Part shown: positions 1 through 5,611 of the stretch, one piece after another | How the letters are laid out: each line of letters starts with the position of its first letter | Position numbering within the stretch: position 1 is the stretch's first letter | Assembly (NCBI GenBank): GCA_024277605.1 | Contig: JAJRUU010000068.1 | Span: 1 to 9,577 of the forward strand | DNA length: 9,577 nt | Reading direction: 5' to 3' | Source of the DNA: a bacterium | Lineage (GTDB): Bacteria; SZUA-182; SZUA-191; JAJRXT01 | Made by a program: the position numbers and the translations under genes | The notes under the pieces: model-generated | What the model saw: only the letters and a program-made list of their open reading frames with translations | What the model was told of the DNA's origin: nothing | The model's database searches: none

Positions 1-64
1 ATAGATCATGGCATAAATCCCAGAGCAAATTGAAATCGAAAAAGTCTTTTTTGGGGTCAATCAT
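1..64 (-). CDS. Possible divergent gene, 5' part only, unknown function
   Basis: Reading the - strand from an ATG at 64-62, 21 codons stay open to the window edge, giving a start that reads MIDPKKDFFDFN followed by LLWDLCHDL. In-frame upstream, a stop lies near 94-92 and no other ATG, GTG or TTG intervenes, so the start is well placed. An AGGT sits eight bases before the ATG and could serve as a weak ribosome site. The gene would be divergent from the glycosyltransferase, sharing the AT-rich gap 65-160. I do not recognise the peptide, and 21 codons can stay open by chance. No function is proposed. Confidence 0.35.
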   Translation of the reverse strand, partial: MIDPKKDFFDFNLLWDLCHDL

Positions 65-160
65 CCTGATATACCTAATGTTTTTGTACCATTAAAATTT
101 TTTTACCGGACAGTAGTGATATGAATTAGAGAATAAAGAAAAAATAATAAAATCATAAAA

Positions 161-178
161 AAGGAGGGCCTTGGCCCT
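161..178 (+). promoter_or_regulatory. Ribosome site overlapped by a short inverted repeat
   Basis: AAGGAGG (161-167) lies ten bases before the TTG start at 178 and decides that start. An inverted repeat AGGGCC (165-170) / GGCCCT (173-178) covers the end of the ribosome site and the first base of the start codon. As RNA it could form a five-pair stem with a four-base loop. The AT-rich gap 65-160 upstream has no promoter that I can defend. Confidence 0.55.
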
Positions 179-1476
179 TGGAAGCTATCGTTGATTATTT
201 CATTAACGGTTTTAACTACTTATTCACCAAAAGCTATTGGAGTATTGTCTTTATCTACTGGCATTTCTTGCTGCTGGAATTCCCCCGCTATGTGGTTACC
301 GATATTGTAGTATTAATCAGAGAACTATGGCCGATCAAGCGTATTACCCCGGATTTTACTCAAGCATTACTACAGCATAAAACCCTGGCATCGGTAATCA
401 TCCCCTGCCATAACGAAGAACACACTATCCTAAAAACCATCAACTCACTTAAAACCCAGAGCTACCCGTACTTACAGATTATCGTAGTAGATGACGGCTC
501 TACCGACCGTACTCCCGCTATATGCACACCGCTTTCTGAATCCGGCGATATTCTTTATCTGCGCAATTCGCTGCGCGGGGGTAAATCCTCAGCCGCCAAT
601 ATGGGTTTAAAGCACTGTCGTGGTGAATACCTCATCACCGCTGATGCCGATACTACATTTGACCGGGACGCTATCTGGCATATGTTAAACGCCTTTTCCG
701 ACCCTGAAATAGGTGCGGTATCGGGGAATGTGCGCATCAGGAATGTGAAGCACAACCTGCTCACCCGCCTGCAGGCCATCCAGTATCTGATCACTATTTC
801 GGTCGGCCGGATCGCCAGTGCTCAATTAAATATCCTGCTCATTGTATCGGGGGCTTTCGGGGCTTTTCGCCGTGAGATAGTGGAGCAGGTGGGCGGCTGG
901 GATGTGGGGCCCGGTGAGGATGCCGATCTGACTCTAAAGAGTAAGCTTCAAGGGAGTAAAATAGGTTTTGCCTCTAAAGCCACATGTCTAACCGATGCGC
1001 CGACGACTATAAAGGGGTTCATCAACCAGCAGCGGCGCTGGAATCGCAGCCTTATCCGCTATCGGATGCGTAAGTACACCAACTTATTTAACCCGCTGCA
1101 TGCCGAATTCGATCTTATGGCTTTACTCGGCACTTTAGATATACTGGGCTATCAGGTGCTGCTGGCTTATAGTTTTATCATCTACCTGGGCTGGCTGGCT
1201 CTGTACCATTTTCCCATTATGCTGTTTGTGCTGGTCTCAAGCTATATCCTTTATATGGCAAATACCGGTGTGCAACTGGCTATTGCCTGGCTGCTTTCTG
1301 AGCGAAAAGCACAAGATGCCCGTTTGTTTATCTACCTGCCGCTGTATCCCTTATTCAGCGGCTATTTACTGAAATTCGTCCGGGTATACGCCTACACCGA
1401 AGAGCTTTTGTTTCGCACCTCCTATACCGATCCGCAGGTACCCCGAAAGGTACTGGATCAAACCCACCACTGGTAG
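178..1476 (+). CDS. Membrane processive family-2 glycosyltransferase (PgaC/NodC-like)
   Basis: This 432-residue inner-membrane enzyme probably polymerises or transfers a sugar from a nucleotide-sugar donor into a surface polysaccharide. The sequence shows an N-terminal hydrophobic segment (about 22-46) and a GT-A catalytic domain beginning ASVIIPCHNE (71-80). The donor/metal motifs are VVDDGSTD (103-110) and ADADT (D156, D158). The acceptor motif is GEDAD (246-250), and QQRRW (284-288) matches the QxxRW signature of processive enzymes. Two or three further membrane segments lie at about 315-340, 345-372 and 385-405. This layout is that of poly-N-acetylglucosamine, chitin-oligosaccharide and hyaluronan synthases, but the sugar cannot be told from sequence. 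The start is TTG, chosen from the AAGGAGG upstream and the fit of the first membrane helix. No deacetylase, exporter or other polysaccharide gene is visible beside it, and the terminator right after it suggests a single-gene unit. Confidence 0.88.
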   Translation: MEAIVDYFINGFNYLFTKSYWSIVFIYWHFLLLEFPRYVVTDIVVLIRELWPIKRITPDFTQALLQHKTLASVIIPCHNEEHTILKTINSLKTQSYPYLQIIVVDDGSTDRTPAICTPLSESGDILYLRNSLRGGKSSAANMGLKHCRGEYLITADADTTFDRDAIWHMLNAFSDPEIGAVSGNVRIRNVKHNLLTRLQAIQYLITISVGRIASAQLNILLIVSGAFGAFRREIVEQVGGWDVGPGEDADLTLKSKLQGSKIGFASKATCLTDAPTTIKGFINQQRRWNRSLIRYRMRKYTNLFNPLHAEFDLMALLGTLDILGYQVLLAYSFIIYLGWLALYHFPIMLFVLVSSYILYMANTGVQLAIAWLLSERKAQDARLFIYLPLYPLFSGYLLKFVRVYAYTEELLFRTSYTDPQVPRKVLDQTHHW

Positions 1477-1480
1477 CAGG

Positions 1481-1501
1481 ACGGACATAGTCCGTTTTTT
1501 T
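1481..1501 (+). terminator. Intrinsic terminator of the glycosyltransferase gene
   Basis: A perfect six-pair stem ACGGAC / GTCCGT with an ATA loop is followed by a run of seven T. It begins five bases after the stop codon and separates the glycosyltransferase from the genes downstream. Confidence 0.9.
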
Positions 1502-1583
1502 ATTAAGCTATTGCACGTTTTGAGACCTGAAATAAATCCGCTTAACCTATGATATTAAACAAGTGATAAAAGTCAAGTTGCGC

Positions 1584-1612
1584 TTGACAGTAATCCGGCT
1601 TGGTGATATTAT
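1584..1612 (+). promoter_or_regulatory. Housekeeping-type promoter for the TPR-aroQ unit
   Basis: The -35 box TTGACA (1584-1589) is perfect, and the -10 box TATTAT (1607-1612) has one mismatch to consensus. The spacer is 17 bases. Transcription would begin near 1619 and read into the TPR gene and probably aroQ. Confidence 0.75.
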
Positions 1613-1700
1613 TGACCCTGATAACTTAGGGAAAATGAACGCTTTTTGTTAAATAGACTCTTTATATCATTTTCTCTTTGAAATGGCGCAGACACTTATT

Positions 1701-1755
1701 GGTAGCCGCAAGCTTCAGCTTGCGTATCCAGCGCAGGCTGAAGCTTGCGACTACC
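1701..1755. repeat. REP-like nested inverted repeat
   Basis: Two 19-base arms (1701-1719 and 1737-1755) are reverse complements with one mismatch. Each arm is also part of its own hairpin: CGCAAGC/GCTTGCG (1707-1724, loop TTCA) and CGCAGGC/GCTTGCG (1732-1749, loop TGAA, one G-T pair). The outer stem GGTAG/CTACC closes both, so the element can fold either as one long hairpin or as two side-by-side hairpins on a common stem. This is the form of dispersed intergenic REP/BIME-type repeats. It carries no gene of its own and sits in the transcribed leader of the TPR gene. Confidence 0.75.
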
Positions 1756-1817
1756 GTATTTGTGCAGTTACAACTGGAAAATTATATTATATAGTGCCTG
1801 CTGACTTAAGAGGTCAC

Positions 1818-2297
1818 ATGGAAGACGACATTATCCACTACCAGCAGCGCTTGGGTTCCGTACCGGATTCGCATGTTTTTCTGCCGTTGGCTACAGCCTA
1901 TTGTAAGGCCGGCAAATACAGGGAAGCGGTGGAAACTTGTTTGCAGGGATTGGAGAAATACCCTGATTATTGGGCTGCCCAAGTTGTTTTGGGCCAGGCG
2001 TATTTAATGCAGGGTATGCTGGATGAAGCCCTGCCCCAGTTGGAAGTAGTGGTACGGGAGGCGGCCAATAATTTAATGGCCAGTAAGCTGCTGGGGCAAA
2101 TATATGTTCAACAAGGGCGTTTTGAGGAAGCTGTTGAAAGATACCGCATAATTTTAACCTATTATCCTGAGTGCGCTGATCTGAGGGAAGTGTTGCTGCA
2201 ATTGGAGGCGGAAATAAAGCATCAGCATGAAGAAACCCTCCAGGCCTTAGAGGAGTGGCTTACACAGATTAGAGTCTGCCGTGATAAAGCCGCTTGA
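1818..2297 (+). CDS. Tetratricopeptide-repeat protein
   Basis: From ATG 1818 the product is 159 residues with no signal peptide or membrane segment, so it is probably cytoplasmic. Three consecutive TPR units fill residues about 18-51, 52-85 and 86-119, each with the usual small-residue pattern (for example LATAYCKAGKYREAV and LGQIYVQQGRFEEAV). A charged helix at about 121-155 closes the protein. TPRs form a helical groove for binding other proteins; the partner is not known. The start at 1818 is preferred because AAGAGGT lies just before it and the domain begins soon after. An in-frame ATG at 1683 would add 45 residues coded largely by the inverted repeat. The gene lies 54 bases before aroQ. 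I recall similar short TPR proteins beside aroQ in deltaproteobacteria, which supports a conserved neighbourhood but not a role. Confidence 0.82.
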   Translation: MEDDIIHYQQRLGSVPDSHVFLPLATAYCKAGKYREAVETCLQGLEKYPDYWAAQVVLGQAYLMQGMLDEALPQLEVVVREAANNLMASKLLGQIYVQQGRFEEAVERYRIILTYYPECADLREVLLQLEAEIKHQHEETLQALEEWLTQIRVCRDKAA

Positions 2298-2305
2298 TGT
2301 ATAAT
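2276..2305 (+). promoter_or_regulatory. Possible internal promoter for aroQ
   Basis: A perfect TATAAT (2300-2305) lies just after the TPR stop codon. The best -35 match is poor (CTGCCG, 2276-2281, 18-base spacer). It would give aroQ a short leader of about 40 bases in addition to read-through from 1584. Confidence 0.3.
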
Positions 2306-2351
2306 GTCAGTTTATTTGCTAAAGTAACTTTTAATTGGTGAGGAAGAGCAA

Positions 2352-2792
2352 GTGACTCAGGTGCTGGTAGTACATGGACCCAATTTAAATTTGCTAGGCT
2401 CTCGGGAACCCGAAATTTATGGCAAACTGACCCTGGAGCAGGTAAACCAAAAAATTACTGAACTTGCCGGGCAACTGGGCTTAGCCACGCACATCAAGCA
2501 ATCAAACCATGAAGGGGAGCTGATCGAGTATATACAACAAGCCCCCTCAAATAATATACAGGCCATAATCATAAACCCGGGGGGGTATACGCATACCAGC
2601 GTAGCCTTAAGGGATGCTATTTGCGGCAGCGGCCTGCCTGCGATAGAAGTTCACCTGTCCAATATTTATAAGCGGGAGGAATTCCGCCATCGTTCACTCA
2701 CATCAGCCGTAGCGGTAGGTCAGATCTGCGGCTTCGGGGTTGATAGCTATCTGCTTGCGTTGCGGGCAGTACCACAATTGATTAAAGCATAG
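2352..2792 (+). CDS. aroQ: 3-Dehydroquinate dehydratase, type II
   Basis: This enzyme removes water from 3-dehydroquinate to form 3-dehydroshikimate, the third step of the shikimate pathway to chorismate and aromatic amino acids. At 146 residues it has the normal length of the dodecameric type II family. Family signatures appear in order: HGPNLNLLGSREPEIYG near the N-terminus (with the catalytic Arg and Tyr of the flexible loop), QSNHEGELI, the INPGGYTHTSVALRDA segment, and EVHLSNIYKREEFRHRS carrying the active-site His and Arg. The start is GTG with GTGAGGA seven bases upstream. It is the first enzyme gene of the aroQ - Xaa-Pro peptidase - efp - accB series, a neighbourhood found in many bacteria although the enzymes share no pathway. 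Confidence 0.96.
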   Translation: MTQVLVVHGPNLNLLGSREPEIYGKLTLEQVNQKITELAGQLGLATHIKQSNHEGELIEYIQQAPSNNIQAIIINPGGYTHTSVALRDAICGSGLPAIEVHLSNIYKREEFRHRSLTSAVAVGQICGFGVDSYLLALRAVPQLIKA

Positions 2793-2800
2793 GGTGACAA

Positions 2801-2830
2801 CCAGCCGGGGGTCAGTGACCCCCGGGCTGG
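2801..2830 (+). terminator. GC-rich hairpin after aroQ, possible weak terminator
   Basis: CCAGCC plus GGGGGTCA pairs with TGACCCCC plus GGCTGG around a very small loop, with one bulged C. The stem is strong but is followed by ATTAATTATG rather than a T run, so intrinsic termination is doubtful. It could instead stabilise the 3' end of the aroQ message. Confidence 0.4.
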
Positions 2831-2870
2831 ATTAATTATGCGATAAGCGGTTACTGCTAAACACCGCCTC

Positions 2871-2907
2871 CTGCCGTCTCCGGGTCTATGACCCTTACAG
2901 ACGGTAG
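2871..2907 (+). other. Second stem-loop between aroQ and the peptidase gene
   Basis: CTGCCGTCT (2871-2879) pairs with AGACGGTAG (2899-2907, one G-T pair), enclosing an inner stem GGGTC/GACCC (2882-2886, 2890-2894). It ends eight bases before the promoter at 2915. No T run follows. Its role is unknown. Confidence 0.45.
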
Positions 2908-2914
2908 CGAAGGC

Positions 2915-2944
2915 TTGCATTTTAAGCAAAAGCGATTATATAAT
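2915..2944 (+). promoter_or_regulatory. Promoter immediately before the peptidase gene
   Basis: TTGCAT (2915-2920), an 18-base spacer and a perfect TATAAT (2939-2944) form a credible housekeeping promoter. Transcription would start around 2951, only a few bases before the TTG start at 2955, giving an almost leaderless message. Confidence 0.6.
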
Positions 2945-2954
2945 TTCTTATACA

Positions 2955-4031
2955 TTGAAAAAGCAAAGCCGGTTATCCAGATTAACGCAAAAATTAAGTC
3001 ACCAGCAACTGGATGCTTTACTTGTAAGCTGTCGGGAGAACATCCGCTATCTCAGCGGGTTTACCGGTTCCAGCGGCATGCTGCTGGTCACCGCTCATAA
3101 AGCGGCGCTTATTACTGATTTCAGATACGCCCTTCAGGCTCAGCAAGAAGTCATCGGCGCAGAAATCAGGTTAGGGAAAAAGCCGCTGGAAGAATTAAGG
3201 CAGTTGCTTATAGAGACAAAACCCCGCCGGGTAGCTTTTGAAGCGGAAAACGTAAGTTATGATATACATGAGAAAATAAATCTTTTTTGTCGGCAACAAG
3301 ACATAGATCTGCTACCCAGCCGCCGGTTGGTAGCAGAGTTTAGGCTGCTTAAAGAGCCGGATGAGATAAGCCGGATAAAGCAGGCGATAAGCATTGCGCA
3401 GACTGCCTTTAAGAAAGTTGTGGTTGGGTTTGAGGCCGGGATTAGCGAGCAGGATGTAGCAATAAGATTGGAATTTGAAGCCAAACGCGCCGGTTCGGCT
3501 AAAGCGCCTTTTGATATAATTGTTGCCGCTGGTGAAAGATCGGCCATGCCCCATGGGCTGGCCTCAGATAGGGCCATTGGCTTAAATGAATTGGTGGTAA
3601 TTGATTTTGGGGCAAGTTATAAGGGGTATAACGCCGATATATCACGCACGCTGTTGTTTGGAGAACCAAACCCTGAACAATGGAAAATATATCAATTGGT
3701 GAAAAAAGCCCAGGCTGCGGCTATCTCCGGGGTAAAGCCCGGCATCCAGGCTTCTGCGGTGGATAAAATAGCCAGGGGAATTATTGAGGCCGCCGGCTAT
3801 GGTGAATATTTTGGCCATGGCACCGGGCATGGAGTGGGCCTGGAAGTCCATGAGGAGCCGGGTATAGGGCATAAGAGCCAAACCCAGCTTGAGCCGGGGA
3901 TGGTGTTTACCGTTGAGCCGGGGGTTTATGTGCCTGAAGTGGGCGGGGTTAGATTAGAGGATATGCTGCTGGTAACTGAAGACGGCGCTGAGGTGTTGAC
4001 CGGTTTACCCAGGGAGCTGGTAATCAATTAA
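2955..4031 (+). CDS. Xaa-Pro peptidase, M24B family (YqhT/PepP-like)
   Basis: This cytoplasmic metallopeptidase removes residues linked to proline; whether it acts as an aminopeptidase P or a prolidase (dipeptides) cannot be told by eye. Its 358 residues split into an N-terminal creatinase-like domain (1 to about 130) and a C-terminal pita-bread catalytic domain (about 138-358). All five dimetal ligands are present with the spacing of characterised prolidases: D217 and D228 (VIDFGA...NADIS), H292 (GTGHGVG), E321 (TVEPG) and E335 (VRLEDM). The substrate-binding H299 lies in EVHEEP. The TTG start is supported because the frame has no ATG, GTG or other TTG between an upstream stop (2889-2891) and 2955, and the family's N-terminal pattern begins right there. 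No ribosome site is visible. efp follows after 51 bases, an old and common pairing. Confidence 0.93.
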   Translation: MKKQSRLSRLTQKLSHQQLDALLVSCRENIRYLSGFTGSSGMLLVTAHKAALITDFRYALQAQQEVIGAEIRLGKKPLEELRQLLIETKPRRVAFEAENVSYDIHEKINLFCRQQDIDLLPSRRLVAEFRLLKEPDEISRIKQAISIAQTAFKKVVVGFEAGISEQDVAIRLEFEAKRAGSAKAPFDIIVAAGERSAMPHGLASDRAIGLNELVVIDFGASYKGYNADISRTLLFGEPNPEQWKIYQLVKKAQAAAISGVKPGIQASAVDKIARGIIEAAGYGEYFGHGTGHGVGLEVHEEPGIGHKSQTQLEPGMVFTVEPGVYVPEVGGVRLEDMLLVTEDGAEVLTGLPRELVIN

Positions 4032-4082
4032 AATAAGTGTAATTTATTATCGGATATTAATACAAGGAGTGATCGCATAATC

Positions 4083-4643
4083 ATGCAAGTTTCTACCAGT
4101 GATTTTCGCAATGGCCTAAAAATCGAATTTGATGGCGACCCCTATCTCATGATTGCGTTCCAACATGTAAAACCGGGTAAAGGCGGGGCTTTCGTACGTA
4201 CTAAATTAAAGAATATGGCTACCGGCAGAGTGCTGGATAAAACCTTCCGTGGCGGCGAAAAAGTGGCCGCAGCTGAGGTAGAGCAAAAACAGATGCAGTT
4301 TCTCTACCGTGATGGCGATTATTACTATTTTATGGATACCGATACCTATGAGCAAACACATCTTCAAGCTGATCAATTGGGAGATGCCAGGGAGTTGATG
4401 CCGGAAAACGTGGTCATTACTATGATGTATTATAAGGGCAAATCAATCGGGGTCGATCTGCCTATTTTTGTAGAACTTAAAGTGCTGGAAACCGATCCGG
4501 GGTTGCGTGGCGACACCAGCTCGGGCGGCTCTAAACCGGCAAACATGGAGAGTGGGGCGGTCATTCAGGTGCCCCTGTTTATTAATATCGGAGACACCCT
4601 CCGCGTAGATACCCGCTCTCGGGAATACATAGAGAGAGTATAG
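4083..4643 (+). CDS. efp: Translation elongation factor P
   Basis: EF-P binds the ribosome between the P and E sites and relieves stalling at consecutive prolines. The 186-residue length is normal for the three-domain protein. The N-terminal KOW-like domain shows FQHVKPGKGGAFVRTKLKN, with K33 at the loop tip, the residue that is modified (or left bare) in lysine-type EF-Ps. The two OB domains follow, with the family signature METDPG-like LETDPGLRGDT, then GGSKPA and a C-terminus with DTRSREYIERV. No epmA/epmB or other modification gene is nearby. The start is ATG with AAGGAGTGAT (4064-4073) upstream; the core is 13 bases away, somewhat far. The protein's wording resembles deltaproteobacterial and related EF-Ps from memory, which is part of the lineage argument. 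Confidence 0.97.
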   Translation: MQVSTSDFRNGLKIEFDGDPYLMIAFQHVKPGKGGAFVRTKLKNMATGRVLDKTFRGGEKVAAAEVEQKQMQFLYRDGDYYYFMDTDTYEQTHLQADQLGDARELMPENVVITMMYYKGKSIGVDLPIFVELKVLETDPGLRGDTSSGGSKPANMESGAVIQVPLFINIGDTLRVDTRSREYIERV

Positions 4644-4959
4644 GGTGCCTCAAGGGATATTTGTAAGGGGAAAATCGTCGCTGACTTAACCCGACCTATT
4701 CATAAATTCAGGCTGGGTTTGCCAAACCCCCTGCGAGATAAGGTTTATAAGCCAACGTCCAATAAAGCTTTGTTTGCCCAAGGCGGCGGGAACAGGAAGC
4801 TGATAAATTTATGATTTTCAACTAAATGTAGATTTGCCCAGGACAATACCCGAATTTTTCGGGTTAAAAGACTTATGACCTTTAACCGGATGCAATTTTG
4901 CAGCTACTGCAACCCGACTTAAGCTGGGTTACCAGGATAGATAACATAGGAATAATATC
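4644..4959 (+). other. 316-bp gap between efp and accB with several hairpins
   Basis: No open frame, tRNA or riboswitch class that I recognise lies here. Visible structure: AACCC (4688-4692) can pair with GGGTT (4715-4719), with CC/GG inside. The same GGGTTT can instead pair with AAACCC (4724-4729). A seven-pair hairpin ACCCGAA/TTCGGGT lies at 4848-4864. A second AACCC/GGGTT pair lies at 4911-4930, just before accB. None carries a proper T run, and I find no convincing promoter. A weak ribosome site AGGAA (4948-4952) precedes accB. Confidence 0.45.
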
Positions 4960-5412
4960 ATGGAGCTTAAAAGGATAAAGCAACTGATTAGCCTGATGAA
5001 AAAAAACAATATCGCAGAGTTGGAAGTAGAAGAGCCTGATTTCAGGGTAAAGCTTAAGACCTCACTCCCTCCCGCACTAGTCCCCAGCATTGCCCCTGAG
5101 ATAACTCAGACGGCGCCTTATTATGCTCAGCTTCCCGGTCCGCTCGAGAAGGCGGTGATCCCCGAGAACGAGAACTTAAAAACAGTCAAATCCCCTATGG
5201 TCGGCACCTGTTATTGTTCACCTGCACCGGATAAATCTCCCTATGTAGAGGAAGGAGAAATGGTTAAGCAAGGGCAGGTGTTGTGCCTGGTTGAGGCCAT
5301 GAAGCTGATGAATGAAATAGAATCGCCATATTCCGGCAAGCTGGTTTCTGTTTTGGTGAAAAATGCCCAACCTGTTGAATATGATGAACCGCTGTTTTTG
5401 ATTGAAACGTAA
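4960..5412 (+). CDS. accB: Biotin carboxyl carrier protein of acetyl-CoA carboxylase
   Basis: AccB carries the biotin that receives a carboxyl group from biotin carboxylase (AccC) and hands it to acetyl-CoA via AccA/AccD, making malonyl-CoA for fatty-acid synthesis. The 150 residues show the usual three parts. First comes an N-terminal helix with the signature LKRIKQLISLMKKNNIAELE and a short following strand. Next is a proline/alanine-rich flexible linker (about 36-72). Last is a biotinyl domain (about 74-150) with SPMVGT and the biotin site EAMKLMNEI, where K115 is biotinylated. The thumb region (CYCSPAPDKSPYVEEGE) found in acetyl-CoA carboxylase carriers is present, which argues against a decarboxylase subunit. 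accC normally follows directly, but here the next gene encodes a LysM lipoprotein. Confidence 0.95.
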   Translation: MELKRIKQLISLMKKNNIAELEVEEPDFRVKLKTSLPPALVPSIAPEITQTAPYYAQLPGPLEKAVIPENENLKTVKSPMVGTCYCSPAPDKSPYVEEGEMVKQGQVLCLVEAMKLMNEIESPYSGKLVSVLVKNAQPVEYDEPLFLIET

Positions 5413-5456
5413 AATTGGAACACATTTTGCACATACCTACTGTGTGGATTAGATAA

Positions 5457-5478
5457 AGAACGCTGATATTTGCGTTCT
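5457..5478 (+). terminator. Hairpin after accB, weak terminator candidate
   Basis: AGAACGC (5457-5463) pairs perfectly with GCGTTCT (5472-5478) over an eight-base loop. The nearest T-rich stretch is some 20 bases further on and overlaps the next promoter, so termination is uncertain. Confidence 0.35.
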
Positions 5479-5506
5479 AAGTTACCCGTTAAACAGTTAT
5501 TTTTGT

Positions 5507-5535
5507 TTGACAATAAAGTTAAATGGTGGTAGACT
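5507..5535 (+). promoter_or_regulatory. Promoter of the LysM lipoprotein gene
   Basis: A perfect TTGACA (5507-5512), a 17-base spacer and TAGACT (5530-5535) form a good housekeeping promoter. Transcription would start near 5542, leaving a leader of about 70 bases with a small hairpin TGTAAT/ATTACA (5569-5588) before the ribosome site AAGGAGG (5597-5603). Confidence 0.75.
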
Positions 5536-5611
5536 GATAAATGATTGCGGCGGGAATGTGTATACGGGTGTAATCAAGGGTAATTACAGCTAAATTAAGG
5601 AGGCGAGGAAC

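Larger units (their letters stand above)
1502..1817 (+). other. Gene-free leader region before the TPR gene
   Basis: These 316 bases hold a promoter (1584-1612), a small hairpin CCCT/AGGG (about 1616-1631) just at the expected transcript start, and the REP-like repeat at 1701-1755. An open frame begins at ATG 1683 and joins the TPR gene, but its first part is read through the inverted repeat and has no ribosome site, so I treat it as untranslated. The transcript leader would be about 200 bases. Confidence 0.6.

Noticed and set aside
1683..1817. N-terminal extension of the TPR protein from ATG 1683
   Set aside because: It is read through the inverted repeat, has no ribosome site, and adds 45 residues unlike the TPR domain; ATG 1818 has AAGAGGT before it.
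2888..3100. 70-codon + strand frame starting before the peptidase gene
   Set aside because: It overlaps the peptidase start in another frame, and its latter half merely shadows that gene; no ribosome site.
3257..3881. Three overlapping - strand open frames opposite the peptidase gene
   Set aside because: They lie opposite a complete, motif-verified gene, overlap each other and resemble no family I know.
4644..4959. Known riboswitch or T-box before accB
   Set aside because: I looked for c-di-GMP, TPP, FMN, cobalamin and T-box hallmarks and found no matching conserved core.
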